Made by a program: the position numbers and the translations under genes. Below are positions 13,201 through 20,000 of a stretch of 64,000 nt of DNA, in pieces (within the stretch, counting starts at the first letter, position 1; every line of letters starts with the position of its first letter). The DNA is taken from assembly GCA_031272485.1 (NCBI GenBank), contig JAISTV010000015.1, positions 1-64,000 on the forward strand, read 5' to 3'. The notes beneath the pieces are model-generated. The model saw nothing but the letters and a program-made list of their open reading frames with translations, had not been told where the DNA came from and did not search any database. The DNA comes from Eubacteriales Family XIII. Incertae Sedis bacterium. Its GTDB lineage: Bacteria; Bacillota; Clostridia; Peptostreptococcales; Anaerovoracaceae.

Positions 13201-16200
13201 GGAGTAATGGATGGGATACAGGCCCGGCACCGCCGGATTGACCGGGTTGACAGCCGCGTAGGTCACGGCGTCTACGGTGAGGGTGGGATCGTCCGGATCG
13301 AGAACCGTAATGCCCTGCTTGGCCACGGTGTCGTTCCAGACCGCGCCCTGCGAAATCTCGTAAGGTGTCTGGACTGCCAGCGCCGCCGGGGTGCCGTTAT
13401 AGACCACGCCCTTGATTATCACGCGCAGCGCTGTATCGGACAGGCCTTCCGCACCGAACTGAATCGGGTAGGTGGCCGCCGTGGCGGAGAACCCGTTGTT
13501 GTTCACTACGCGGGCCGCCTTGTCCGGGGCCACGTCAACGAGCTTGATGACCTGTGCCTGCGCCGCCGAAATGAGGGCCGGGCTGAGGTTGCTCAGCATG
13601 GCTTCCGCCTCGGACTTGCGCCGCATGAAGTCGGACGCTACGAGCGCGTACTGGCTGTCCTTGGTGCCAGGATCCACTTCCGTGGCGTTGGTTATTATGG
13701 CCTTGATCTGCTTATAGGTCGTGTAGCCCTCTACCGTCCAGCGGATGGGATACTCGCCCGCGGCAGGCGCTGCCGTATAGCCGGAAGGCGCGCCGGTCCA
13801 CTTGACCGTGAGCGGGTCACCGTCTATGTCGTAGGCTTCCGCATAGGACGCGGAGCGTGCCTGCGACTCGGTGCCGTCCACCTGGGCGCTCTTCATGACG
13901 TAGTTGCGCGCACCTATAATTATGCCGCCGTTGTCATCCTTATCAACTATGTAGCGACCGTCGGTAACCACGACCGCGCGCGTGGCGGTGGTCTGGTTAT
14001 CGTTGCTGTCCTTGACGGTATATGTGACCTTATACACATTTATATTTAGCTTGTCTATGCTCGCACCGCCCGCCACGGTAGCCGTGGTTTGCGCGAGCAG
14101 GTCACCGTCCACGTCGTCTATGACCGTCATCTTGGCCTTGAGCTCTGCCTGCGTCATAATCTGCGAGGTGGCAGTCTGCGTAACCATGAGCGGCGCCTCG
14201 GTGAAGGTAATCACCGGGCCCAGACCCGCTACGGTCAGCGTTACGTCCGGCGTGTTGTAATCCGGATTCGCGTTGACCAGCAGACGGCCGCGGTTCACAG
14301 CCTTGGTGGGCCATGCCGTACCCTGCTTGACGAGCTTGGCCTTGACAATCATGTACACTTCCGTCCCCTGCGGGAGATCGGCGAGGTACTGCTCTATGGC
14401 ATCGGCGTCAAAGGTGAAGGTTGCGGACGTTCCGCTCTGTACCTTCTGCGCCGCCGTCAGCGGAATCTCCGTCGTGCCGGCATAGACCTTTACGTTCCAG
14501 CCTTCCGTGGGATTCTCCATGAGCGCCAGACCGGCATCCATGAGATCGCGGATTTCTATCTTGTAGAACCCGGAGAGGTTCGACGGGATGTTAAACGCAA
14601 TCTTGTACTCGAGCACCTCATCGAAGTTGCTCACCGTACGCGTGGAGACATAGTTGCCCGATGTCGGGTCTTTTACCTTCTTGTTGAACGAACCCTCGAG
14701 TTCGTCAATGACATCGTCCTTCGGGTTGTTGTAGCCGGAGTCCACCTGTTTCGTCTGTTCGGCCTCGGTGCCCAGGGTTATCGTAATGCCCGTTATCTTG
14801 CCGTTGTAAGGCTTCGTGGTGCGACCCATGGTTCCGGAAGGCACGGCGAACTTGACCCCGTACGTGCCGGCCGGCACATCGAAGTAGTAGGAGCCGTCTA
14901 CCGCGGTATTAACCGCAGAGCCCGTGGCATTGCCGGAAGCGTCGAGCAGTTGGACGGCGAGCCCGGAGATGGGCACTTCGCCCGTGTCGTAGACGCCGTC
15001 ATAGTCCGCGTCCACGAACGCCGTACCGTAGATGCGGCCGGTGTTCGACTCTTCGTTCGGGCCCGCGGTGGGCGGATCGCTCGTGTCATTGTTCACTATC
15101 AGGCGACCGGTGTTCACGACCTTGGTGGGCCAGGCGTTATTCACCTTGACGATCTTGGCTTTGACCGTCAAAGTCAGCGTGGCGCCCTCAAGCGCGGTGA
15201 AGTCGGTATTGTCCGCCAGCTTGTAGGAGACTATCTTCTTGCCGGCGTCCGCACCCGTGCCATCGTAGTACGTGGCCGTGCCGGTAACCGTAATGGTCGA
15301 GAGACCCTTCTTGGCCGTTATGGTGACGTTCTCGTCCACGTTGGTCGTGGCCAGTTCCAGACCCGGATCCATGATGTCGAGGATTACCAGGCTGTTGTAG
15401 CCGGCCGTATTGGACGGGACCTTGAAGTCAATATCATAGGTGAGCACCGCGGTGGAATCCGTGATGGGTCCGTTCGTGCTCTTACTACCTACCTTGACGA
15501 GGTCCTTCTTGAAGGCATCCGGATCGTTCGGGTCGGGCATGGTGGGACTGGTGTAACCGGCGTTGAGGACCTTCTCCAGTTCCAGACCGACCTGATCACG
15601 GTCTATGGTTACGGAATCCGTATAGCCGGTGTTGCCGGCATCGTTATAGACTTTGCCGGCAGTACGATCGCTTGCCGGAATCTTCTTCGTGTAGCCCTTG
15701 TTCGATACGGCCGGCGCCTTGACGGTGTACGCACCCGGGGTCAGGCCCGTGAACGCGTAACTGCCGTCCACCGCGGAGGTCGTGGTGGCCACCTTGGTGT
15801 TCGAAGAATCGTACAGTTCTACGGTCAGACCGGAGAGTCCGGAAGCGCCTTCGGAGCCGTTCTTCTCGCCGTTCTTGTCGTCATCGTTGAACAGCACACC
15901 GGAAATCTTACCCATGACCTCGACTTCGGGATCGGTTGGAACCTCATCCTTCTCATTGTTCAGATACAGTTCCGCGTGGTTGCTTACAGAGGCGCCCAGT
16001 GGGGAGGTAAGGTCAAGATTCGCAACTACATCTATGGTAATTTGCTTGTTCGCCAACTGAGCGACTTTGGCAGGTGTGGTCCACGTTACGATTACTTTCT
16101 TGTCCACATACGTGATGCTGTCGGGCGCAGGTGTTGTGCCGCCCGCTACTCTAACGGTAACATTGCTCAGTGCGTTATCCTTGAGCTTCAGGCCCTGCCC

Positions 16201-19200
16201 CAGATCGTCGATGGCCGTGACCGTCGTGATGTAAGACATATCCGCCGGGAACGTTGCCTGGATGCGGAAAGTGATGTCCTGCTTTACGTCGGAGATAACA
16301 ATCTTCTTGGTTGCGTTGCCGTTCGCGTCTATGATGAACTTATCGAAATCGTGTGCGCCTTCGGACACGGTCACATAGGGCGCGGCCGCGAAGGTGGCGT
16401 CGTGATAGTTCGTGGCGACAAGCGGGTTCTTGTTCCCGTTGCTGTCCTCCAGGACTATGTAGATGCGGTCTCCCTTGTTAAGGGTGACGCTGGAAGGCAC
16501 GGTGTAGCTGAACGTACCACCGCCGCTGCCGTTGGGCGTGAGCGTTCCGTAGACCACGCCGCTGCCATCGGAGATGGGCGCCTGCGTGCCCGGCGTCTGG
16601 CCGTTCGGTACAAGCACCGCGTAGACCTTGACCGCTTCTTCCGAGTTGTACGCTTCGTTGGCCGGATAGGTACCGGTTATGGGCGTCGAACGGCCCACGA
16701 AGTACGTGGAGAGCGGGTCTGTAATGGTCGCCGGATTCGGCGGGGTTACGTCTATGACCGTCACCTCTTCCGTGGTTATGTCGGAAGCACTGGCCATATG
16801 GTTCGTGTTGGCGGTCGGGTCATCCGAGGCGCCGCGCCATGCGGAGGTTACCTTGTACTTGTCGCCCGGCGTGAGGAAGGAGCCCTTGCTGTAGCGCAGG
16901 ACGCCGGCTATGGGCGTGCCCGTCTCCTTCTCCCAGACGTTGTCCGGGTTTATGGAGACAGCGTGCACTTCTTCCGTGGTGCCGTTGGCAAACGTGTGGA
17001 GCATGCGGCCGTAGACTTCACCCGTCCACAGCGGACGGCCGGCGAAGTTCAGACCTTCTGCCACGATACCGGTGGCGCGGACGTACTTATCCGCGTTGGT
17101 TACATCAAGGAGATCCTGGATTTCCGGCGGTGCGTTGTTGCCGGAAATACGGGTGTAGGGCTGCATGCCGTTCGGGCCGAAGCTCGAAGTGCCGGTGTTG
17201 AACGTCGAATCGCTGGAATTTGTCAGGTTCGAAAAGTTCGTGCCGGAGAGCGAGTAGGTTATGTTGGACCAGCTCAGGTACGGGTTACCGCTGACCGGAT
17301 TGTAGGGCTTGCCGTTCTGACCGTTGCCCCAGACCGCGAGGTCGGAGAAGTTGGACGTGAACGTGTTATTGGATCCGGCAATCTCAAATACACGGCCGCC
17401 GCCCGGGTGGTAGTTCGTGAAGTCGTAGTAAAGCGGACGATCCGCGGAGAAGCTGAAGTTGTTGCCCGCGGAGAAGATACCTTCCGTGCTACTGTTTATG
17501 TTGCCGTCTGCCAGGAACACAGCGCCCTGCCCTACGACAATCTTACCGCCGGTGCGGCTGCCGCCGGAAACCGCGGCGCCCTTATCGGCTATGATCTGGA
17601 TGGCGGAGCGATAGCCGCTCACGTCAAACGTGAAGTTGTTTGCGTCAAATTCCACGCCGCCGTTTCTCTCTTCGGTGGAGCTGGTGGCTACCGTTGCGTT
17701 ACCGTAGTTGCGGATGGTTACCACGCCGCCGCTGCTTACGTAGAACGAGTTGTTCGCGCCGGAACCGAAGCGGAGGGCCGCCGGGCTGTAGCTGTTTGTG
17801 CGTCCGTATTTAATGACGTTCAGTTTCGCCTGGTTGGAAACGGTAAAGGTCTGGTTGCCCACGAGGCGGATACGGATGGTTGCGCCGTGGTTGTTGTTCG
17901 CGCCGTAGGATTCTACGTTCAGCTCGGTGCCCACGCCGTCCACGAGGAAATTACCGCCGTCGATCTGCTGGATCATGGCAGGCATACCGGTGTTTTCGTG
18001 AGCGGACACGATGTTGACTTTGGCGCCGCCTGTGATGTTGAATCCGCCTGCGTTCGCAAGCAGGGTGGTTGTACCGCCGTCATCGCCGGTTCCCTGGCCC
18101 TGACCGCGGATGTCGAGGATGGTGCCCTCGCCCGAAACGATGAACTCGGCCGTGGAGCCTGAGCTCGTGCCCGGTTGCATCCACACGACCTGCGTGTTTG
18201 CCGTGCCGGTGCCTTCCAGATAGACCTTGGCGCCGTCCGTTACCTGAATGATGTTTCTCTTGGCGGCTACGGCCGACTGGATGGTGCGGCGGATGCTCTT
18301 AATATGTGCCACGGTGGGCGTTCCGTCGGGCGCGGTGCCCGGGAAGAAGATCTGGTTTGCGTTTATGGCCGTATCGTTGGTCGTGCCGGTGACTGTGGAG
18401 CTGTCCCAGCTGACCGTACCCATGATCTGGACTTTCGCGGCCGGCGCCAGTATGAGACCGGCGGAAGGTGCAAGTGTACCGGTGCCGGACTGGACGTTGA
18501 TAAAGTTCACGGTCCAGTTCGGACCCGCGGAAGCGGACTGGCTGTCGTAGGTTATGTCGCCTGCCTCAACAAACGCGTCATCGCCGCCGTTCGAGCGAAC
18601 GACGGTCATGTTCTGTACGGTAAGTGTGCCGGAAGCACTGTTCTTAATAAGAATACCCGGGCGGTTTACGGTCGTATTCGCGCCGCCGGGTCTGAAATCG
18701 AGGGTATAGCCCATGCCGTTAATGGTCAGGCTGCGGGAGATTTCGGGAAGGTCGTTCGAAGAGGCCGTGCTGCTCGTGCGGGTGATATTCTGCGTGAAGC
18801 GAATCTCATTGACCGAGGTATCGGCCATGGCCTGCCGCAGGTCATCCCAGTTGTCGACCGTAACAATTCCCGGCGCTATAACCACGACAGAAAGAGGTGT
18901 TATGTTTACCTCTTCCTCTTCTGCGGTGCCCTCTATGAGGCCGCCGTAGTAGGTTATATCCGCTGTGACCGGAAAGAGCGGAACCGCGCTCGCGCCGTAG
19001 AAGACCGCATCCGGATTATCCGCCTCCAGGCTCCATCCCTTGAAGGTGTAGCCTTCCGGCGCCACAATCTGTGGAATTTGCTCCACCGGGACGGTGCTGT
19101 AGTCCTCCACCTGTACGGTCCATGTGGTCGCACCGCCCTCGAGGGTAACCCCCTCGGGAAGGACAAATGTGACGGTATGTACCGCCGGCGCTTCTACCGG

Positions 19201-19389
19201 TGGGGCTTCTTCGCCCTCCGCCGGAGTTACGCCTTCTTCAGACGCTGCCTGCTCGCCGCCTTCGGTCGATGGGTCATCGCCGAAGATGCTATACGGGACC
19301 ACCATGGTCATCGTAATAGCAAGGGTTAAGAAAAGCGCGACGGCCTTTCCGAGCAGTGAAAACTTCCCCTTCATTTCCAGTCTGTTCAT
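1210..19389 (-). CDS. Giant (~6,060 aa) secreted, C-terminally membrane-anchored repeat protein: signal peptide, InlB-like segment, beta-helix-like region, fimbrial isopeptide/SdrD-B-like domains, four ~1,048-aa super-repeats of DUF5011-like Ig domains and spacer modules, three C-terminal TM segments
   Basis: Single ORF; start MNRLEMKGKFSLLGKAVALFLTLAITMTMVVPYSIFG at 19389 preferred over the ORF-track start 19428 (GGAG RBS just upstream). Super-repeat landmarks ITFTEAPLMV, ITFTQDPLIV, ITFGKDPLIV, ITFTQEPLII. C-terminus WSLLDLVFALFSVVIMLMLIV...IGIALATLAALIAVPVLLL...WVMAILAIISVAGALISL, no LPXTG. Confidence 0.9.
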   Translation of the reverse strand: MNRLEMKGKFSLLGKAVALFLTLAITMTMVVPYSIFGDDPSTEGGEQAASEEGVTPAEGEEAPPVEAPAVHTVTFVLPEGVTLEGGATTWTVQVEDYSTVPVEQIPQIVAPEGYTFKGWSLEADNPDAVFYGASAVPLFPVTADITYYGGLIEGTAEEEEVNITPLSVVVIAPGIVTVDNWDDLRQAMADTSVNEIRFTQNITRTSSTASSNDLPEISRSLTINGMGYTLDFRPGGANTTVNRPGILIKNSASGTLTVQNMTVVRSNGGDDAFVEAGDITYDSQSASAGPNWTVNFINVQSGTGTLAPSAGLILAPAAKVQIMGTVSWDSSTVTGTTNDTAINANQIFFPGTAPDGTPTVAHIKSIRRTIQSAVAAKRNIIQVTDGAKVYLEGTGTANTQVVWMQPGTSSGSTAEFIVSGEGTILDIRGQGQGTGDDGGTTTLLANAGGFNITGGAKVNIVSAHENTGMPAMIQQIDGGNFLVDGVGTELNVESYGANNNHGATIRIRLVGNQTFTVSNQAKLNVIKYGRTNSYSPAALRFGSGANNSFYVSSGGVVTIRNYGNATVATSSTEERNGGVEFDANNFTFDVSGYRSAIQIIADKGAAVSGGSRTGGKIVVGQGAVFLADGNINSSTEGIFSAGNNFSFSADRPLYYDFTNYHPGGGRVFEIAGSNNTFTSNFSDLAVWGNGQNGKPYNPVSGNPYLSWSNITYSLSGTNFSNLTNSSDSTFNTGTSSFGPNGMQPYTRISGNNAPPEIQDLLDVTNADKYVRATGIVAEGLNFAGRPLWTGEVYGRMLHTFANGTTEEVHAVSINPDNVWEKETGTPIAGVLRYSKGSFLTPGDKYKVTSAWRGASDDPTANTNHMASASDITTEEVTVIDVTPPNPATITDPLSTYFVGRSTPITGTYPANEAYNSEEAVKVYAVLVPNGQTPGTQAPISDGSGVVYGTLTPNGSGGGTFSYTVPSSVTLNKGDRIYIVLEDSNGNKNPLVATNYHDATFAAAPYVTVSEGAHDFDKFIIDANGNATKKIVISDVKQDITFRIQATFPADMSYITTVTAIDDLGQGLKLKDNALSNVTVRVAGGTTPAPDSITYVDKKVIVTWTTPAKVAQLANKQITIDVVANLDLTSPLGASVSNHAELYLNNEKDEVPTDPEVEVMGKISGVLFNDDDKNGEKNGSEGASGLSGLTVELYDSSNTKVATTTSAVDGSYAFTGLTPGAYTVKAPAVSNKGYTKKIPASDRTAGKVYNDAGNTGYTDSVTIDRDQVGLELEKVLNAGYTSPTMPDPNDPDAFKKDLVKVGSKSTNGPITDSTAVLTYDIDFKVPSNTAGYNSLVILDIMDPGLELATTNVDENVTITAKKGLSTITVTGTATYYDGTGADAGKKIVSYKLADNTDFTALEGATLTLTVKAKIVKVNNAWPTKVVNTGRLIVNNDTSDPPTAGPNEESNTGRIYGTAFVDADYDGVYDTGEVPISGLAVQLLDASGNATGSAVNTAVDGSYYFDVPAGTYGVKFAVPSGTMGRTTKPYNGKITGITITLGTEAEQTKQVDSGYNNPKDDVIDELEGSFNKKVKDPTSGNYVSTRTVSNFDEVLEYKIAFNIPSNLSGFYKIEIRDLMDAGLALMENPTEGWNVKVYAGTTEIPLTAAQKVQSGTSATFTFDADAIEQYLADLPQGTEVYMIVKAKLVKQGTAWPTKAVNRGRLLVNANPDYNTPDVTLTVAGLGPVITFTEAPLMVTQTATSQIMTQAELKAKMTVIDDVDGDLLAQTTATVAGGASIDKLNINVYKVTYTVKDSNDNQTTATRAVVVTDGRYIVDKDDNGGIIIGARNYVMKSAQVDGTESQARSASYAEAYDIDGDPLTVKWTGAPSGYTAAPAAGEYPIRWTVEGYTTYKQIKAIITNATEVDPGTKDSQYALVASDFMRRKSEAEAMLSNLSPALISAAQAQVIKLVDVAPDKAARVVNNNGFSATAATYPIQFGAEGLSDTALRVIIKGVVYNGTPAALAVQTPYEISQGAVWNDTVAKQGITVLDPDDPTLTVDAVTYAAVNPVNPAVPGLYPIHYSVTDADDNTSEADRILVVNDGSYVLGTGRILQAFSFVTKASDVTSNITSEILTRSGARLYNGTTGAQVDATSVGSAGGYSSAVGSYSIVINGVDTPSGTITKNITGKVVDAEVIKQGPDSPAVGETDKYYVYGNNIGDDPDEYLRPSEAQALDTDAKILAALDAHADKVSPTGTITDAGAKVVSVTPQTPGKSLANGDVGLYTVRVSDADGKTTAEMIIRVGNGGEPVLTVPQPLKIDATTAPGVVPRDDLMDGVSATDPEEGDITDQVVINPDSAGNEVLPTIPANEPGIYPVEYYVSDEDGNESLVKTAVVVDDGSFVYDDQYVLSARSFLIGVSKVTPGQASSQIISSSGAMAAKIDGTPATPVVKESAGYTNVKGDYKPQITIDGHTSLVKEITARVYDDSDGPGGQEGENGIKYSILASNIRINLTDAASIAAMSDPGYSAEFITRSAAKSYLRADSSLPQAGTPQLVGAVTKVSGGTDFKAGGFTEGDVYQATFQVAEEPATQITISVLVSDATDPVLNVPASKTVAIGATFPEGAENDATPSYMQGVSATDAEDGTITDRITHDTPVDTSTTAAIRVTYRVEDDDHNVVTKSGVVLVGDWTVVSGYGITANNFSKKYEEVIDANEAEAIAFAQAKAVDLRQTLPNGDPNPNFGEEVPVKVADDGGYYSRTVGENSIKFAVVAEPAATKTILGKIDSGTGPTITFTQDPLIVQQTATSHILTQDELKANMTVTDLQDGNLIASTSAIPVGGQIDARNINVYTVDYSVTDSHGNTQPARRAVVVTDGRYVIEDEDGDGKNDIIIGARNFVLKSSQVDGSESQVRSASYAEAYVATGAQAGTSLSVKLKAMPAGYVANAPAGNYDFTWIVTGHTTEKTITGIITNATEVDPGTKDSQYALIASDFSVLLPKATEMINSGNLSAALITEAKAEVIPLVPTASAKSARVVNNGGFAASAATYNIQFGAEGLSDSELRVIIKGVVRTKPAPVLDVTSPVEVPQNGTFNPMTGVTATDSEEGDISTKVAITGDVVTTVPGLYKLEYSVTDNGGSTTSTTRVVVVNDGSYVLGNGRILQAFSFVTKLSDVPAADAQLNSDILTNADVRLYDGRTAAPVDAFSVGNNGGYKKQTGTYTITINGVDTPAGTITKNITGKVVDAEVIKQGPDNPDPEKTDRYFVYGNNLSGDDGLRPSEAQQLDTDAKILAALDAHADKVAPGGAISDAGVKIVSITPATPGNVLADGDLGVYTIVVSDLDGTTTISLTVNVSQGGSPELTVPQPLFIPVSDEAGNLTKDDLMDGVSATDPEEGDVTDDVIINPDGSKNEVLPTIPANEPGIYEVTYFIEDADGNQDQVTTAVVVDDGSFVYDDEYVLSARSFLIGVSEVTPSNAANQILDKSDAMAAHVDGTPATPVVKETAGYTNIKGEYQPIITISGHTSLEKGILAKVYDDSDGPGGQEGENGVKYSILASNIRINLIDAAAIAGYSDANYKSEFITRSAAKSYLRATANLLQGGTIELVGDVTKKGSGTSFKAGSFTEGDVYEATFRVAEEPATYITIDVLVSNATNAVLTVPEAKNVSVGAIFPEGASEDTTPSYMQGVVATDAEDGTITDKVTHDTPVDTSTTSASLVTYEVEDNDYNVTTKGGMVFVGDWFITSGYAIVAESFTVDITDVVSWNEAEAIALAKAEAYDVRATLDDGVTPNPNFGKKVPVKVANDGGFYNRAPGEFDITFAVTEKPEVAKTITGTVDSGSNAEITFGKDPLIVTQTAVSHILTQDELKEGMSVIDPEDGDLLASTTAIPVGGQIDAHNIGVYTVNYSVTDSHGNTTNGKRAVVVTDGRYIIEDEDGDGVNDIIIGARNFVMKSAQVDGSESQVRSASYAEAYVAAGPNAGDILQVKLVTMPAGYVAHAPAGDYTFTWTATGHTTTKSIVGTITNADEVDPGTKDSQYALIGYNFTKTTAEVRTMLNSGNVSGAIITAAKAEVVKLVPGVPDKNPVVTDNGGFTDTSATYNITFGAEGLPASELRITIKALVTSNPLPVLAVTTPYEVQEGGTFDPTDGVTAYVPNDPSFGVDDVEITGGDVPTTIPGIYVVKYSLTDDDDVTVEAQRVVVVNDGSYEVGNGRILQAFSFVTKLEDVSSNTAYLDTEILSNAAAKLYDGTTAALVDALSVLNRGGYTKAVGSYDITLSGVDTPSGTITKSVTGKVVDAEVIKQGPDTPVLGDTDKYYVYGNNIGDDPDEYLRPSEAQALDTPEKILDALGVHADKVLPTGEIEDAGAKVVSITPVTPGKSFEDGDVGQYKIKVSDEDGTTVIELTVNVGEGGQPILTVPQPLVIPVSDEEGNLTKDELMDGVSATDPEVGDITDQVIINPDENKNENIPNIPGDEPGIYQVTYFVEDEDGNQAEVTTAVVVDDGSVVYDNDYILSARSFLIGVSEVTPSQAREQILEKSQAMAARVDGTPATPIVLETAGYTNVKGEYQPVISISGHTSLTKGILVKVYDDSSGEGGQEGENGTKYAILGANIRINLTDAQAIAGYGDPAYANEFLSRSAVKSYDRTTTNLLQAGTPALSGDVVKQGSGESFKAGNFNEGDVYLATYIVTEEPATSITVTVLVSNAHPPVIDVPEEKTVSLGAIFPEGAQNDTTPSYMQGVVATDAEDGTITDKVTHDTPVDTSVTSAAFVTYSVTDNDYNTTTTGGVVLVGDNWTVVSGYAISAEDFSMKLYDVQGTEAEVITKSNAMAIDLRRTLDNGDPNPEFGKPVAVVVKSDGGYYQKKPGKFPITLAISGKPDITYPITASVDNGEAPSITFTQEPLIIQQTAASQLATSAELRAEVTATDQEDGNITNSITATPVTPIDKHNIGVYKVNYSVTDSNGNKTTAQRAVVVTDGRYVIKDEDGDGKNDVIIGARSFVVAQQNVNGTESQVRSLSYAEAYDVKGNALEVKLESMPAGYGKQPSAKDYGFTWTVPGHTATKSITGTVTAATVVDPGTKDGQYALIAYDFIATTSEAAEIAKSNKNFISKSKAQIIKLVPSAPDREVRVVNKGGFTAYDDAGNPVTGSYDVQFGAVGLADNDLKAVIKATVTIGQAPILTVPTPVETPVGQPYDDSDVSAYDPEDGDITDQIVKTGDIDYSTPGIYPIEYSITDDDGNEVTGTRVVVVNDGRYTIGSGRILEASSFVTNLADIPTDADQLATDVITKSNAKVYDGATGEELDGVYIEDLDGYSAKVGQYEPVIAAADLPAPSGVSTLAYPDPVTKTVNAEIVDADVTSGPTGVDPSDATYVYGNSITLTQAEAQALNTNAKVLEALNAGARRAHADGSLTDPGVKIKAMDPALSALSAGTVGLYHITLTDGEDRVEKEVTINVTATGDEPPTLDVTKPIVIPVGEEASGEDLMDGVTATDPETGDITDQVKINDEDPADVTIDTTEPGVVEVTYSVTDDAGNEIEEKAVVIIDDGSFVYDENYILSAYSFMIGKSEVTPSQAGKQIVEKSNARAWKMDGTELSASTAETAGYKNVVGEYQPKIVVAGHPEVSKIITAKVVDDSDGEGGTIPANGTEYSVSANNFRLNLTDAKSLSYLRSFSSEFVDRAGAKTYLRTDKNLPVMGTAELVGQVVRKTDGKDFWDGEFNEGDVYLATFKPSGEDGPTTTIEVLVSNGTAPKLYAPVLTEVALGSVWGEGQYMNGVYATDNEDDGEVLSASITHNNTVNTAVRGVYTITYTVTDSDHNTVTRKAAVLVGFTPNDDYATYAEDFARPLSSISGTAAEAISLAKATAYYVADPNNPKFGQSVPVVVANAGGYSKAAGVFTITFAVQEKQTVTFKATATISDDTPAPPIYIPVPGPTIIVPTTNTVTNNVITETIVTETAIVTEPAVRIDDPEPPLESGGVWSLLDLVFALFSVVIMLMLIVSAVRRGKEENAIREVGVVRKRSSRDLIGIALATLAALIAVPVLLLTSNFKGDMALLGTYTWVMAILAIISVAGALISLHSDKKEWEQV
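4771..14211 (-). repeat. Tandem super-repeat landmarks inside the giant gene; period 3132, 3144 and 3153 bp between the four ITFx starts
   Basis: ITFT/ITFG codons at 14211-14200, 11079-11068, 7935-7924, 4782-4771; the fourth copy continues to ~1700. Confidence 0.9.
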
Positions 19390-19421
19390 TTTTAATACTC
19401 CACATTTCCCCGATATAACGT

Positions 19422-19446
19422 TTCGCAAATAATTGCACTTTGGGGG
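19422..19446 (-). promoter_or_regulatory. Candidate SigI-type promoter of the giant gene (CCCCC-16-CGAA)
   Basis: minus strand GGTCCCCCAAAGTGCAATTATTTGCGAAACG, placed 5' of the re-annotated start at 19389; resembles C-rich -35 / CGWA -10 described for sigma-I promoters. Confidence 0.35.
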
Positions 19447-19494
19447 ACCCCTGCGTGGCGTAACAGATGACTAAACGCGAAAAACTATGCAACG

Positions 19495-19525
19495 AGGCGT
19501 AACCGCCTTTGCAATGCCGTTCTTA
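19495..19525 (-). promoter_or_regulatory. Hairpin-forming segment upstream of the giant gene
   Basis: minus TGCAA-AGGCG-GTTA-CGCCT-cg-TTGCA, 10 bp with 2-nt bulge; outside the putative SigI transcript. Confidence 0.3.
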
Positions 19526-19619
19526 CTGTAATAGTTCTCTCTCTGTTGTACCGATGCCGGATCGCCTCCAACATACCACGTCCATCACGCCAAAAGCAGG
19601 GCCACAGCCCGGCATGCCG

Positions 19620-19796
19620 TGATAGAAAAATAAAAAATAGGTTGTGCTACGTCTACCGATTCTGTGTCGCCACCGGCTGCCCCGGCGCTTTTAGTGGTAG
19701 AAAGAAGTGATAGATTCTCCCACGTCTATCTTTTCTGGCGGCTCCTATATCCCCGAACCACCATGATAGAAATTATATAACCTTTCCCACGTCTGC
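19620..19796. repeat. Three degenerate copies of TGATAGA-(AT-rich)-(C)CACGTCT in the intergenic region upstream of the giant gene
   Basis: gatagaaaaa...gctACGTCTa (19621-19655), tgatagattctccCACGTCTat (19708-19729), tgatagaaattatataacctttccCACGTCTg (19764-19795). Confidence 0.5.
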
Positions 19797-19953
19797 CTCT
19801 CGTTATCTCCCCACTTGATTTGAAGATACACTGACAGCAAAGAGCTATATACTTACATACGTCAATTATGACCGCTTGTTAAGCGCTTGTCAAGTGAAAT
19901 TTTCGAAATATATGACTTTTATTCTCCAGTATAAATACTATTCCTGAAAGGCA

Positions 19954-19987
19954 AAAGGGGTTGCCGGGTATGTCCGGCAACCCCTTT
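19954..19987 (-). terminator. Intrinsic terminator of the CotH-like gene
   Basis: AAAGGGGTTGCCGG-acatac-CCGGCAACCCCTTTT on the minus strand right after the stop at 20001. Confidence 0.85.
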
Positions 19988-20000
19988 ATTAGTTAATTCC

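Noticed and set aside
2023-18162. Very long plus-strand ORFs (1538, 1013, 1158, 1357 aa) opposite the giant gene
   Set aside because: They are antisense to a coherent repeat protein, their translations are Arg/His/Val-rich without family features, and they follow from the GC-biased codon usage of the opposite strand.
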